A stretch of 64,000 nucleotides of DNA from Phytopseudomonas punonensis. GTDB taxonomy: Bacteria; Pseudomonadota; Gammaproteobacteria; Pseudomonadales; Pseudomonadaceae. How positions within the stretch are numbered: position 1 is the first letter of the stretch; each line of letters opens with the position of its first letter. Both the position numbers and the translations under genes were made by a program. The DNA lies in the NCBI RefSeq assembly GCF_900142655.1, contig NZ_FRBQ01000002.1, positions 62,001-126,000 on the forward strand, read 5' to 3'. The notes under the pieces were generated by a model. That model was not told the origin of the DNA. It saw only the letters and a list, made by a program, of their open reading frames with translations, and ran no database searches. Of this stretch, positions 19,878 through 29,227 are shown piece after piece.

Positions 19878-20738
19878 ATGTGGCTATCGCAATTGACTGG
19901 CACCCTTTTATTGGGCCTGCTCACCTCGGCCGCCCTGGCTGATGAGGGCCGTTTACTGGCAACCGGCGGCGCGAGCAGCCTTGAAGGTGCTGCTGGCGGC
20001 GGCATAACCCCTTGGGCGGTGCTGGCGGGCTATGGCGAGAAAGGCGAGTGGGGCGCCGCCGCCTTCGCCACCCGGGTGGAAACCGGCGATTACCGCCTGG
20101 ATGTCGCCGGTATGGCAGCAGCCTATGACAACCGCATCGAGTTCTCCTACGCACGCCAGCGCCTGGATCTGGGCACCCTGGCCCGTGATCTGAGCCTGCC
20201 GGAAAACAGCCTTAGCCAGGATATCCTCGGCATCAAGGTGCGCCTGTTCGGCGACCTGATCTACGACCAGTTGCCCCAGGTTTCTCTGGGTATTCAACAC
20301 AAGCGCCAGAAAGACTTTCTGATTCCCAGCCTGGTCGGCGCCAAGCGTGACGAAGACACCGAAGGCTATCTGACCGCCAGCCGGCTGATCCTCGGCGGCG
20401 CCTTTGGCTACAACCTGCTGCTCAACGGCGGCGTGCGTTACAGCCGTGCCAACGAGATGGGCCTGCTGGGTTTTGGCGGTGACCGCCGTGACCGTCGTTC
20501 AGTGCTCAAGGAAGGTTCGGTTGCCGTGCTGCTCAACCGCGAGTGGGCTGTGGGCGTGGAGTACCGGGAAAAACCAGACAACCTCAACTTCGCGGGCGAA
20601 AGCGACTGGGCCGACCTGTTCGTCGGTTACTTCCCTAACAAGCACCTGGCCATCGTGCTGGCCTATGCGCGCCTCGGCGAGATCGCCACGCTGGATAACC
20701 AGAACGGCGCCTACCTGTCCGTGCAGGGGAGTTTCTGA
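19878..20738 (+). CDS. DUF3034 family exported protein
   Basis: 286 residues beginning with a signal peptide (MWLSQLTGTLLLGLLTSAALA, cut before DEGRLLATGG). The mature part is rich in alternating strands ending in YLSVQGSF; a final aromatic Phe and the many short amphipathic strands suggest an outer-membrane beta-barrel. DUF3034 has no assigned function. It starts 2 nt after the GGDEF/EAL stop and ends 2 nt before the truncated haemoglobin gene, so it is translated as part of that operon. Possible role: an envelope porin or scaffold for the sensory module; this is guesswork from position only. Confidence 0.8.
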   Translation: MWLSQLTGTLLLGLLTSAALADEGRLLATGGASSLEGAAGGGITPWAVLAGYGEKGEWGAAAFATRVETGDYRLDVAGMAAAYDNRIEFSYARQRLDLGTLARDLSLPENSLSQDILGIKVRLFGDLIYDQLPQVSLGIQHKRQKDFLIPSLVGAKRDEDTEGYLTASRLILGGAFGYNLLLNGGVRYSRANEMGLLGFGGDRRDRRSVLKEGSVAVLLNREWAVGVEYREKPDNLNFAGESDWADLFVGYFPNKHLAIVLAYARLGEIATLDNQNGAYLSVQGSF

Positions 20739-20740
20739 GC

Positions 20741-21166
20741 ATGCTGCGTTCACTCTGCGTTACGCTGCTGGCGCTGGTAGTGATTGGCTGCGCGCAACAG
20801 CCGGCCAAGGATGACAGCCTGTACCGTGACCTGGGCGAGAAGCCCGGCATCACCCGTATCGTCGAAGGCATGTTGATCAACGTGGCACGCGATGAGCGCA
20901 TCGTGCATTTCTTTGCCAAGGTGGATATCGCCGGGCTGCGCGACAAGCTGGTCGACAAGTTCTGCGTGATCGCCGGCGGGCCCTGCGTGTACACCGGCGA
21001 CTCGCTGGAGGAAAGCCACAAGGGTCAGAATCTGTCGCCCAGCCACTTCAATGCGCTGGTCGAGAACCTGCAGGCCTCGATGGACAGCCAGGGTGTGCCG
21101 ACGCCGGTGCAGAACCGCCTGCTGGCGCGCCTGGCTGCTTTGCGCGGGCAAATCATCGAGAAGTAG
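20741..21166 (+). CDS. Lipoprotein truncated haemoglobin (group 1)
   Basis: 141 residues. The N-terminus LLALVVIGC is a clear lipoprotein signal with lipobox V-I-G-C, so the globin is exported and lipid-anchored, unlike ordinary cytoplasmic group-1 truncated haemoglobins. The globin part is typical: LYRDLGEKPGITRIVEGML, FFAKVDIAGLRDKLVDKF, the GGPCVYTG turn and the proximal-His region ESHKGQ. Such globins bind O2 or NO. It is the last gene of the cupredoxin / GGDEF-EAL / DUF3034 operon. A periplasmic haem protein beside a c-di-GMP enzyme suggests gas or redox sensing, with the haemoglobin acting as scavenger or ligand donor. Confidence 0.85.
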   Translation: MLRSLCVTLLALVVIGCAQQPAKDDSLYRDLGEKPGITRIVEGMLINVARDERIVHFFAKVDIAGLRDKLVDKFCVIAGGPCVYTGDSLEESHKGQNLSPSHFNALVENLQASMDSQGVPTPVQNRLLARLAALRGQIIEK

Positions 21167-21249
21167 AGCCATGGTTCTCGCGCATGACGAAGCGGCTCTA
21201 AGCGGTTAGAGTCGCCAGCCGTCCCTGAGCCTCTTCTCGCGAGTCGATC

Positions 21250-21705
21250 ATGTCCGTCACCTGGCAGTGCAAACACCATAACGAGCTAAGCAAAACCGAG
21301 CTTTATGCCGCCTTGGTGCTGCGCACTCAGGTATTCGTGGTCGAGCAGAACTGCCCGTATCTGGAAGTCGATGGCCGCGATCTGGAAGGCGAAACCTGCC
21401 ATCTATTTGGCTGGCGTGGCGATGAGCTGTTGGCCTATCTGCGCTTACTCGATCCAGCCCTGAATGACGGCGAAGTAGTGATTGGCCGAGTCGTCACTGC
21501 CGCCAGCGCACGTGGCACTGGCGTTGGCCGCAGCCTTATGGAACAGGCGCTGCAAGCCTGTGACCAGCGCTGGCCAGGCCTGCCGATCTACCTGTCTGCC
21601 CAGGCGCACTTGCAGGGTTACTACGGGCGCTACAGTTTTGTCGCGGTAACGGACGAGTACCTGGAAGACGATATTCCCCATATCGGTATGCGCCGCTCGC
21701 TGTAG
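21250..21705 (+). CDS. elaA: GNAT N-acetyltransferase ElaA
   Basis: 151 residues of the ElaA group of GNAT acetyltransferases. Characteristic features are LVLRTQVFVVEQNCPYLEVDGRD in the N-terminal half, the acetyl-CoA loop RVVTAASARGTGVGRSLM, and the end QAHLQGYYGRYSFVAV. The substrate is unknown. It has its own short upstream gap of 83 nt after the globin gene, so it could be cotranscribed but is probably a separate cytoplasmic function. Confidence 0.85.
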   Translation: MSVTWQCKHHNELSKTELYAALVLRTQVFVVEQNCPYLEVDGRDLEGETCHLFGWRGDELLAYLRLLDPALNDGEVVIGRVVTAASARGTGVGRSLMEQALQACDQRWPGLPIYLSAQAHLQGYYGRYSFVAVTDEYLEDDIPHIGMRRSL

Positions 21706-21726
21706 GCGCTACGGCCCCAGTCACCC

Positions 21727-21780
21727 TGTGGGAGCGCGCCATGCGCGCGAAAAGCTCACGGGCATGACCCGTTCCCACTG
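21727..21780. repeat. REP-like palindrome
   Basis: Begins TGTGGGAGCG and ends CGTTCCCACT with an imperfect GC-rich hairpin between. This is the common Pseudomonas extragenic palindrome type; related copies are at 35811-35862 and 39781-39849. It lies in the convergent gap between elaA and dnaE2. The rest of that 225-nt gap shows no gene. Confidence 0.65.
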
Positions 21781-21930
21781 AGTAATGCATGAACTGGGCG
21801 TCCCTGCCCGTTCCGACATAAATTGGGCTCCGCTTTACCCTATGTCTCTCATTTAGTCAGGTGAGCCTGAAACGTAGGATGGGCGCAGCCCGTCAAAACC
21901 ACAGCCGAACTACCACTCGCTGTATCCCAC

Positions 21931-24900
21931 TCAATGAAAGTCCCGACTACGCACATCCAGCCCCACTAGCCAGTCCGTCAGGTCGACCAGCCGCCCGGCG
22001 ATCACGTGCAGCACGCCATTAGCCGCCTCCAGATGCCCGTCGATGCGCAGAAGTCGCGATTGCAGCAGCGTCTTGCGCTGGCGCTCGGCCAGTTCCAGGC
22101 GCACCAGTACGTTGATCATGCCGAACTCGTCTTCCAGGGTGATGAAGGTCACGCCGCTGGCGGTTTGCGGGCGCTGGCGGCCGATCACCAGGCCGGCCAC
22201 GCTGACCATCCTTCCGGGTTCAACATGCTCCAGCTCACGGCGGCTACGGCAGCGGGCAGCCCTGAGTTTGCTGCGCAGTAAGGACAGCGGGTGCGGCCCG
22301 AGCGTGGTGCCCAGTGTGGCGTAATCGATCAGCAGATTTTCACCAACGCTGGGGCTCGGCAGTTCGATGTTGGCTTCGGTCGTTGCCGGCAGGCTGGCGA
22401 ATAACGGTAACTGCGGCTCCACCCCGGCGATGGCCCAACGCGCCTGATGGCGATGACCGACCAGCGCCTGCAGGGCGCCCGCGTCGGCCAGGCGTGCGCG
22501 AGCGTTGTTGTCCAGGCGGGCGCGCTGGCAGAGCTCGGCGATATCGCTGAATACCGCCTGCTCGCGGGCGGCGCCGATGCGCAGTGCGGCGTCCTCACGA
22601 AAGCCTTTGACCAGGCACATCCCCAGGCGAATCGCCGGTTGCGGCTTGCCGATGTCTTCCAGGGTGCACTCCCAGGCGCTGTGGCGCACGTCCACCGGGT
22701 GGATGCGCAGGCCGTGGCGGCGGGCGTCCTGCAGCACCTGGTCCGGGTTGTAGAAACCCATCGGCCAGCTGTTGATCAGCGCGCAGGCGAAGGCTGCCGG
22801 TTCATGGCACTTGAGCCAGCAGCTGGCGTAAGTGAGCAGGGCGAAACTGGACGCGTGGGACTCGGGAAAGCCGTAGCTGCCGAAGCCCTTGATCTGCTCG
22901 AAGATGCGGTTGATGTATTCGATGGGATAGTTCTTTTTGAGCATGCCCTCGGTCAGCTTCTGGCGGTGGTGTTCCAGACCGCCATGACGCTTCCAGGCCG
23001 CCATGGAACGACGCAGTTCGTCCGCTTCACCTGGGGAGTACCCGGCCGCGATAATTGCCAGCTCCATCACCTGCTCCTGAAACAGCGGCACGCCGAGGGT
23101 GCGCTCGAACACCGGCTGCAGCTCCTCAGAGGGATAGGTGACTTCTTCTTCACCGGTTCGGCGGCGCAGGTAAGGGTGCACCATATCGCCTTGGATCGGC
23201 CCCGGCCGCACGATGGCCACCTGGATCACCAGGTCATAAAAGGTCTTTGGCCGCAGGCGCGGCAGCATGGCCATCTGCGCGCGGGATTCGATCTGGAACA
23301 CACCCAGGGTATCAGCGCGGCTGATCATCTCGTAGGTGGTCTTGTCCTCGGTCGGCAGGCTGGCCAGCGTCCAGCGTTTGTTGCGATAGGCGGCCAACAG
23401 GTCGAAGCAGCGGCGCAGAGCGCTGAGCATGCCGAGAGCCAACACGTCGACCTTGAGCAGTCCGACTGCGTCGAGATCGTCCTTGTCCCACTGGATCACG
23501 GTGCGTTCGGCCATGCTGGCGTTTTCCACCGGCACCAGAGTGTCGAGCGGGTTCTCGGAAATCACGAAGCCGCCGGGATGCTGGGAGAGGTGGCGGGGAA
23601 AGCCAATCAGCTCGCCAGCGAGCACCAGCACCCGGTGCAGCACCTTGCTCTGCGGATCGAAACCGGCTTCGCGCAGGCGTTCGGCATCGGGAATGCGGTC
23701 GCTCCAGCGGCCGCAGCAACCTGCCAGGGCGTTGATCTGATCCGGCGGCAAGCCCAGGGCCTTGGCCACGTCGCGAATCGCCCCGGCGCCATGGTAGGTG
23801 CTGACCACCGCAGTGAGCGCCGCGCGCTCGCGGCCATAGCGGCGGAACACGTACTGGATGACCTCCTCGCGGCGGTCGTGCTCGAAATCCACGTCAATGT
23901 CCGGCGGTTCGTTGCGCTCGCGAGATAAGAAGCGCTCGAACAGCAGGCGGCTGCCTTTGGCCATCGGGTTGAGTTCAGTGATGCCGAGGGCAAAGCACAC
24001 CGAGGAGTTGGCCGCCGAGCCGCGCCCCTGGCAGAGAATCGATTGCTCGCGAGCGAAGCGCACGATGTCGTGCACGGTCAGAAAGTAGCTTTCGTAGCCA
24101 AGCTCGCTGATCAGCGCCAGTTCCTTTTCGATCTGCGCCCGCGCTTCGTCGTTGATGTCATCGCCCCAGCGCCAGCGGATGCCGTCCTCGACCAGCTGGC
24201 GCAGCCAGGAGCTGGCGCTATGGCCGGCCGGCACCAGCTCATGGGGATACTGGTATTTGAGCTCACCGAGATCGAACCGGCAGCGTTCGGCGATTCGCAG
24301 GGTTTCGGCGAGCAGTTCGGGCGGATACAGCTCGACCAGTTCCTCACGGCGGCGCAGGTGGCGCTCGCCATTGGCGAACAGGTGGGCGCCGGCTTCGGCC
24401 ACGGGCAGGTGGTGGCGGATTGCGGTCATGCAGTCCTGCAGGGCGCGGCGGCCACGGGCGTGCATGTGTACGTCGCCACAGGCCACGGCGGCAATACCCA
24501 GTTGTTTGGCAAGGCTCAGGCCATGTTGCAATAGCGCTGCATCATCCGCGCCGCGGTGCAGCTCTACGCCCAGCCACAGGCGTTCGGTAAAGCGCTCGCG
24601 CAGCCAGGCACCGGCCATGGCGTCGTCGGTCGGCGCCGGCAGCCAGATGGCCAAAAGCCCGTCCGGCTCCACGGGCAGATCCTCGTCGAGCAGGATGTAG
24701 TGGCCCTTTTCCGCGCGCCGCCGGGCGCGGGTGATCAGTGCACACAGGCGCTGGTAACCGGCGAGGTTCTCGACCAGCACAACCAGCCGGGCGCCGCCCT
24801 GCAGCCTCAGCTCGCTGCCAACGATCAGCTTCACCTCGTGCTCTTTGGCGGCCTGCCAGGCTCGCACGATGCCGGCCAGGGTGCATTCGTCGGTGATCGC

Positions 24901-25017
24901 CAGGGCGCGGTAGCCGAGCAGCTTGGCACGTTCGAACAGCTCGGCGGCGCTGGAGGCACCGCGCTGGAAACTGAAGTTCGACAGGCAGTGCAGCTCGGCG
25001 TACTCGGGCAGGCTCAT
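21931..25017 (-). CDS. dnaE2: Error-prone DNA polymerase DnaE2 (ImuC)
   Basis: 1028-residue C-family polymerase, shorter than replicative DnaE (about 1160). The PHP domain opens at [17 protein letters not shown], the polymerase acidic residues are in PDIDVDF (372-378), and an OB-fold nucleic-acid module ([18 protein letters not shown]) is near the end. It performs translesion synthesis past damaged bases, recruited by ImuB. The start overlaps imuB (ATGA), so this is the last gene of the SOS-controlled imuA-imuB-dnaE2 cassette. No lexA2 accompanies it, unlike the four-gene version in some pseudomonads. Confidence 0.95.
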   Translation of the reverse strand: MSLPEYAELHCLSNFSFQRGASSAAELFERAKLLGYRALAITDECTLAGIVRAWQAAKEHEVKLIVGSELRLQGGARLVVLVENLAGYQRLCALITRARRRAEKGHYILLDEDLPVEPDGLLAIWLPAPTDDAMAGAWLRERFTERLWLGVELHRGADDAALLQHGLSLAKQLGIAAVACGDVHMHARGRRALQDCMTAIRHHLPVAEAGAHLFANGERHLRRREELVELYPPELLAETLRIAERCRFDLGELKYQYPHELVPAGHSASSWLRQLVEDGIRWRWGDDINDEARAQIEKELALISELGYESYFLTVHDIVRFAREQSILCQGRGSAANSSVCFALGITELNPMAKGSRLLFERFLSRERNEPPDIDVDFEHDRREEVIQYVFRRYGRERAALTAVVSTYHGAGAIRDVAKALGLPPDQINALAGCCGRWSDRIPDAERLREAGFDPQSKVLHRVLVLAGELIGFPRHLSQHPGGFVISENPLDTLVPVENASMAERTVIQWDKDDLDAVGLLKVDVLALGMLSALRRCFDLLAAYRNKRWTLASLPTEDKTTYEMISRADTLGVFQIESRAQMAMLPRLRPKTFYDLVIQVAIVRPGPIQGDMVHPYLRRRTGEEEVTYPSEELQPVFERTLGVPLFQEQVMELAIIAAGYSPGEADELRRSMAAWKRHGGLEHHRQKLTEGMLKKNYPIEYINRIFEQIKGFGSYGFPESHASSFALLTYASCWLKCHEPAAFACALINSWPMGFYNPDQVLQDARRHGLRIHPVDVRHSAWECTLEDIGKPQPAIRLGMCLVKGFREDAALRIGAAREQAVFSDIAELCQRARLDNNARARLADAGALQALVGHRHQARWAIAGVEPQLPLFASLPATTEANIELPSPSVGENLLIDYATLGTTLGPHPLSLLRSKLRAARCRSRRELEHVEPGRMVSVAGLVIGRQRPQTASGVTFITLEDEFGMINVLVRLELAERQRKTLLQSRLLRIDGHLEAANGVLHVIAGRLVDLTDWLVGLDVRSRDFH

Positions 25018-26423
25018 GCGAACCAGCCGTGCAGCCGCAACGGGCCGTCATCGCCGACGCTGCGAAAGGCCCAGCCGCGCTGGCCGCTGCGCGTCTCGAT
25101 CAGGTAGTAGTCGCGGCGCACATCCTCGCCATCCCACCAGCCGGATTCGATGCGCTCCGGGCCGCTGAGAATATGCAGCGGCTCGCGCAGCACCTGCGGC
25201 TCTGGCAGCAGCCAGCTGGGCCGGGCGCCGCTTGGGCTGGGCAGTGAGGCGCGGTTGGTATCGGTGCGCCAGGCCTTCTCCGGGCGATGATCGGCATGGG
25301 CGGCCAGGCCTTGCACGGCGTCGTCGCCCAGACGGGCGCGCAGACGTTCACGCAGCTGCTCCCAGCCCAGGGTTTGCTGTGGGCGATCCTCGAACAGGGC
25401 CTGATGCTGCGGCACGAAGATCGGCAGGTCGCGGGCCACCAGGCGCAGCGCCAGCACCGGTGAGGGCAATTGCAGCTGCTCCAGGCGGCCGCGGGTGAAC
25501 TCCAGCAGCATCGCCGCATCCCGCTCGGCGCTGAGCAGGCCGACGGGCATGAGGCTGTCTTCACCGTCGCGGTGTTCCAGGTGCAGCACGAAACGCTGTA
25601 CGCCGCAGTCCCGGCCAGCCAGGTAGGCGGCCAGATCCGCCGTGAGGCGGCGCAGCGGAAACAGCAGGGCCTGGGTCGATTCTACCTCGAAGTGCAGCTC
25701 CAGCCGGCTGTCGAACACATCCGGCGGACGGTAGTAATCCAGCGCCAGCGGGCGCCGGCCCATCAGGGTATCCAGACCAGCCAGCAGCTCGGGCGCGAAG
25801 CGTCGCGCCAGGCTGTCGCGGGGCAGCGCCTGCAGCTGGCGCACCTGGCGCAGACCCATGCGCGCCAGCGTCGTGACCAGCTCCTCGGGCAGGCCGATGC
25901 GCTCCAGCGGCATGGCCGCCAGGCGTTCGCGCAACGCCTGCTCTTCGGTGATCGCCAGGCCATCGTGCAGGTTGGCGAGCATGCGCGCCGCAGCCGGGTG
26001 GTGCGCCAGGGTGATGCGATGGCGAAAGCCCAGCGCCGTCAGCTCCTCACGCAAGCGCGCCTCGAAGCGCGGCCAGGGCCCGAACAGGGCAAGGCTCGAT
26101 TGCACCTCCAGCAGCAGGCAACGCGGATAGTGCAGGCTGACCTGGGAGCTGAAACCGTAGGCCCAGGCAGCCAGGAAATTGCGCCAGCGCTCGATGTCGG
26201 CGGGGTCGTACTCGGCGCTGGCGAACGCGCAGTTCAAGGATTGCGCCGCCGTCAGCGTCAGCCCCGGGCGCAAGCCGAGGGCCCGGGCGGGCGAATTGAC
26301 CGCCTGCAACACGCGTCGCTGGGGCGTACCGCTCAGCAGCACCAATGGTGCAGCGTGGTCCTCACGGCCACGCTGCACGCCGTCCATGGCCAGTTGTGGC
26401 AACAGGATGCAGGCCCAGCGCAT
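25014..26423 (-). CDS. imuB: Y-family polymerase-like protein ImuB
   Basis: 469 residues related to Y-family polymerases but with the palm start altered ([15 protein letters not shown] instead of the usual Asp-containing motif), so it is presumably inactive and serves as the adaptor that brings DnaE2 to the sliding clamp. The helix-hairpin-helix region ([26 protein letters not shown]) and little-finger domain are present. It begins 1 nt after imuA and overlaps dnaE2 by 4 nt. Confidence 0.93.
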   Translation of the reverse strand: MRWACILLPQLAMDGVQRGREDHAAPLVLLSGTPQRRVLQAVNSPARALGLRPGLTLTAAQSLNCAFASAEYDPADIERWRNFLAAWAYGFSSQVSLHYPRCLLLEVQSSLALFGPWPRFEARLREELTALGFRHRITLAHHPAAARMLANLHDGLAITEEQALRERLAAMPLERIGLPEELVTTLARMGLRQVRQLQALPRDSLARRFAPELLAGLDTLMGRRPLALDYYRPPDVFDSRLELHFEVESTQALLFPLRRLTADLAAYLAGRDCGVQRFVLHLEHRDGEDSLMPVGLLSAERDAAMLLEFTRGRLEQLQLPSPVLALRLVARDLPIFVPQHQALFEDRPQQTLGWEQLRERLRARLGDDAVQGLAAHADHRPEKAWRTDTNRASLPSPSGARPSWLLPEPQVLREPLHILSGPERIESGWWDGEDVRRDYYLIETRSGQRGWAFRSVGDDGPLRLHGWFA

Positions 26424-26424
26424 C

Positions 26425-27045
26425 TCAACCCCCCCAGGCGCTCAAGGTAAACGCCCGTGCCGGCGGCTGCCCACCCCGGCATTTGAGCACCCGTACCTGG
26501 GCGGGCTGCGCCTGGATGGTCAGGCGCAAGGCTGCCGGCGAAGGGTTGCGCGCCTCGTGCAATGGGCGGTAGGCGAAGGCCAGGGTTTGCCCGGTTTCCG
26601 CGGCGATCTGCAGGCGGCGCAAGGCGCGGTCATCGGTGCGCTGTGGCCAGAGCACCACGGCGCCGCAGCTTCCCGAGCGCAGGCATTGCTCGGCCGCCCA
26701 TAGGGCGTCCCGTGCGCTCGCCTGGATCAGCGTCAACTGCTTCATCTCCACCCCCGCCGCCAACCAGCCGCTGGGAAAGGGTAGGTAGGGCGGCGCGATC
26801 AGCACGACCCGCTCACCGGCAGCGCTCAGGCGCGCCAGTATCGGCAGCAGCACCTGCAGCTCGCCAATGCCCGGCACCTCGACCAGTAACTCGCTCAACG
26901 CCGACTCCGGCCAACCACCGCCCGGCAGCGATGTATCCAGCTCAGCGTTGCCCGTAGGCTGGTGCCCACTGGGCGCAACAACGCCCTGGCCGCGCCAGAT
27001 ATGGCGTTCATTGAGCAGATGATCGATAGCGACGAGGGAAGGCAT
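26425..27045 (-). CDS. imuA: Translesion synthesis accessory protein ImuA
   Basis: 206 residues, RecA/SulA-like fold without the ATP-binding core of RecA: GGGWPESALSELLVEVPGIGELQVLLPIL, VVLIAPPYLPFPSGWLAAG and LLIQA-type strands followed by FAYRPLHEARNPSPAALRL. It is the first gene of the damage-inducible mutasome and has a LexA box 23 nt upstream of its ATG. No strong Shine-Dalgarno is seen. Role: supports ImuB and DnaE2 in induced mutagenesis. Confidence 0.9.
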   Translation of the reverse strand: MPSLVAIDHLLNERHIWRGQGVVAPSGHQPTGNAELDTSLPGGGWPESALSELLVEVPGIGELQVLLPILARLSAAGERVVLIAPPYLPFPSGWLAAGVEMKQLTLIQASARDALWAAEQCLRSGSCGAVVLWPQRTDDRALRRLQIAAETGQTLAFAYRPLHEARNPSPAALRLTIQAQPAQVRVLKCRGGQPPARAFTLSAWGG

Positions 27046-27068
27046 GGCAGGTAGATGGGAAGAAAATA

Positions 27069-27084
27069 CTGTTTAAATATACAG
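27069..27084 (-). promoter_or_regulatory. LexA (SOS) box upstream of imuA
   Basis: ctgtttaaatatacag fits CTG-N10-CAG with an AT-rich centre, embedded in a longer palindrome (aaaatact ... agtatttt). It lies 23-39 nt before the imuA start and would repress the cassette until DNA damage. Confidence 0.88.
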
Positions 27085-27346
27085 TATTTTGGCTGGTCGA
27101 CAAGGTGCTATCCGTCGAGTAGATCGTGCGCAGCTGGCACAGCGCTGCTGCAACGGTCGAACAGATTCAATGAAGAGCGCCTGCGCCACAGCTTGCAACG
27201 CATCGCGGCCAAAGCGAGATACGCCAGCAAGCCGCTGGCGGCATTGCCTGGACCAAGGCAGTGAGCCAAGCATTTGATAGCACGTGAAAAAAATTACACG
27301 ACAGGCTTCGCCAAACCGATTTCTGCTGATATCATGCGCGCCGCCT
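27085..27346. other. Gap between imuA control region and tRNA-Ser
   Basis: About 260 nt without a convincing gene. A short open frame on the plus strand looks random in composition. No clear tRNA promoter box was picked out, although a promoter for the tRNA must lie here. Confidence 0.4.
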
Positions 27347-27436
27347 GGGAAGATGCCGGAGTGGCCGAACGGGACGGATTCGAAATCCGTTGTATCAGCG
27401 ATGGTACCTAGGGTTCAAATCCCTATCTTCCCGCCA
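27347..27436 (+). tRNA. tRNA-Ser (anticodon CGA)
   Basis: A 90-nt class II tRNA: acceptor gggaaga pairs with tcttccc, discriminator G, encoded CCA at 27434-27436, T-arm taggg-ttcaaat-cccta, a long variable arm as required for serine, and anticodon stem-loop ggattcgaaatcc giving CGA. It decodes UCG. It marks the left edge of the region holding the methylamine genes; no integrase is adjacent. Confidence 0.95.
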
Positions 27437-27454
27437 TATTTAAAAATCACTAAG

Positions 27455-27490
27455 CCCCTGAATCTGTTGAAGATTTCAGGGGTTTTGTGT
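27455..27490 (+). terminator. Terminator after tRNA-Ser
   Basis: Stem cccctgaa-tct / aga-tttcagggg followed by TTTTGTGTTT, 18 nt past the tRNA CCA end. Confidence 0.8.
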
Positions 27491-27595
27491 TTCTGGGTTT
27501 AGCCTTTAAGGCAAGATTTAGGGCAATCCCTTAGCGCTTCACCCTAGGGGTCGTACAGAGCCTAGGCACTGAGAATATTCAGTTGCTCTGTGGTT

Positions 27596-28366
27596 TTAGC
27601 CCCCTAGTTGCCTGGATATCGCTTGCGCGCATTGCTGGAGGTTCAGTAGAAACCGTTCTTGGGTAAGCGCGCTATCCATTACCGCTTCAGGTCCGGATAA
27701 GTTAATGGCGGCTACTACTTTGTTCTGGTGATTACGAATGGAGCAGGCGATAGCAGCCGAATAGTCCGAGCGGTGTAGAACCCAACCGCGCTGGCGGTCC
27801 TGCTCCAGCAATTCTTGCAGTTCAGGAAGCGTTTTCGGTGCTGGCGGCGGGTAATCATCCAAGCGCACGTGTTGGTAAAGACGAGCTACCTCCATAGTGT
27901 CCAGATCGCTAAGCAACATACGACCCATGGCAGTGCAATGACAGGCGATACGTGTGCCGATGGGAATGTTCACGGATAGGCGCTGAGCGGCGAATGCCCT
28001 GCCGATATACAAACTGTCGGTTTGTTCGCGAACTGACAGGTGGCAGGACAGTGAGGTGCGATCTCTCAGCGCATTCAGGTGCGGCATGGCGATATCCACC
28101 AAGTCGCGACTGGCCAGGTAGGCGAAGCCGTCGCAGAGCACCTGGGGGCCAAGCTCGTAATTGTTGGTACCCAGCTTGTTCAGGTAACCCATCTCGGTAA
28201 GGGTAACCAGAATCCGGTAGATGGCCGAGACGCTGACGCCCAGGCGCTCGGCGATCAGGTTACTGCTCAGGCTGCGCTCGCTGGCGTTGAACATCTGCAG
28301 GATGTTCAGGCCACGTTGCAAGGCGGGCACGCGGTAGTCAGTGAGTTCTTCTTTGTCGGCAGCCAT
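27596..28366 (-). CDS. IclR-family transcriptional regulator
   Basis: 256 residues: a winged HTH at about 15-75 (LNILQMFNASERSLSSNLIAERLGVSVSAIYRILVTL in outline) and an IclR effector domain (SCHLSVREQ, RIACHCTAMGRMLLSDL, YSAAIACSIRNHQNKVVAAINLSGP). It lies downstream of the mgdD gene on the same strand, separated by a REP-like repeat pair. As the only regulator at this end of the folate/N-methylglutamate operon, it may control that operon in response to a pathway metabolite; an inverted repeat before purU is a candidate operator. The start at ATG 28366 is taken from the frame; TTG or later starts were not better. Confidence 0.82.
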   Translation of the reverse strand: MAADKEELTDYRVPALQRGLNILQMFNASERSLSSNLIAERLGVSVSAIYRILVTLTEMGYLNKLGTNNYELGPQVLCDGFAYLASRDLVDIAMPHLNALRDRTSLSCHLSVREQTDSLYIGRAFAAQRLSVNIPIGTRIACHCTAMGRMLLSDLDTMEVARLYQHVRLDDYPPPAPKTLPELQELLEQDRQRGWVLHRSDYSAAIACSIRNHQNKVVAAINLSGPEAVMDSALTQERFLLNLQQCAQAISRQLGG

Positions 28367-28394
28367 GGGTTTCTCTCGGGCTGGAGGGGAAGCA

Positions 28395-28487
28395 TAGGAG
28401 CCGCGCTATACGCGCGATAGCGATGGTGGGCACAGTGTGGATTTCGCGTTGTATCCACTATTTTTCGTGGGCATGGCCGCGCTCCTA
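28395..28487. repeat. Inverted pair of REP-like units
   Basis: A unit beginning taggagccgcgc and one ending ccgcgctccta face each other across about 70 nt, with a smaller inverted repeat (gtggat / atccac) between. It sits between mgdD and the IclR gene and could stabilise or end the upstream transcript. Confidence 0.5.
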
Positions 28488-28550
28488 CGCGTACTGCGTT
28501 TGCGTGCAATCATTGGTCAGCGGATCGCCCGCAAGAGCAGACACTGTCGG

Positions 28551-29225
28551 TTATTGCAGCGCTTCGATGCCCGCTGCCTTGCCACCGAACTCGTCCATCG
28601 CATCGAGTAGCGCGCCCCAAAGGTAATGCGCTGATGCGCGATCACACAGCAGGTGGAACACCGGCAAATTGGCGGTGCTGCCGTTGACCACGATGGCGTT
28701 GAGCCGCGCGACCGAGGTCTGCGCCACCGCGCCAAACGGGAAAGCTTCGGTGCGCAGGTCGACGCCGCAGATCTTGGCGAACAGCTCCGGCAGATGCGCG
28801 CCGGTCAGGGCCAGCCAGGTGTGGCTGTCCTGGCGGGGCAGCAGGTAGTTGGCCAGGCTTTCGTCGTAATGCCAGCCCGCTTCGTCGGCGGCGATGCGGG
28901 CTCCACCATCGGTCAGGCTGCCGAGCAGGAAGTACTCGGTCTGTGACAGCCGTAGCACCTGCTCGCCAGTGTGTTGCAGGCAGGCCTGATTGGGCCTGTC
29001 CGGCAATTGGTAGCCCTTGTTCTGCAGATAGGCCGCGGCGTCGGTGCCACGAAAACCAACCCGTGGCAGGTTGCTCAGGTCAACTAGCGCGCAGCGTTGC
29101 AGTTGCTCGCTGTCGCTCACGGCGCCGGCAACGAACAGCCGCTCGCCCAGCAAAGTCAGTGGGGCATTGCCGTGGAGCTCATAAACCGGGCTGCGTTCAG
29201 CGTGGTCGCGAATATTCAGACTCAT
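28551..29225 (-). CDS. mgdD: N-methylglutamate dehydrogenase subunit D (SoxG-like)
   Basis: 224 residues of the sarcosine-oxidase gamma family (VDLSNLPRVGFRGTDAAAYL, then a GcvT-like fold with LALTGAHLPELFAKICGVDLR and RLNAIVVNG). The start ATG 29225 has AGGAG 8 nt upstream; GTG 29231 is too close to that site. Fourth subunit of a heterotetramer. By sequence alone it could be sarcosine oxidase; the neighbouring gmaS and mgsABC genes argue for N-methylglutamate dehydrogenase. It overlaps the end of mgdC by 4 nt of coupled signal. Confidence 0.78.
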   Translation of the reverse strand: MSLNIRDHAERSPVYELHGNAPLTLLGERLFVAGAVSDSEQLQRCALVDLSNLPRVGFRGTDAAAYLQNKGYQLPDRPNQACLQHTGEQVLRLSQTEYFLLGSLTDGGARIAADEAGWHYDESLANYLLPRQDSHTWLALTGAHLPELFAKICGVDLRTEAFPFGAVAQTSVARLNAIVVNGSTANLPVFHLLCDRASAHYLWGALLDAMDEFGGKAAGIEALQ

Positions 29226-29227
29226 GA

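Noticed and set aside
27437..28550. Prophage or integrative element at tRNA-Ser
   Set aside because: No integrase, attachment duplication or phage gene is visible in the adjacent sequence.
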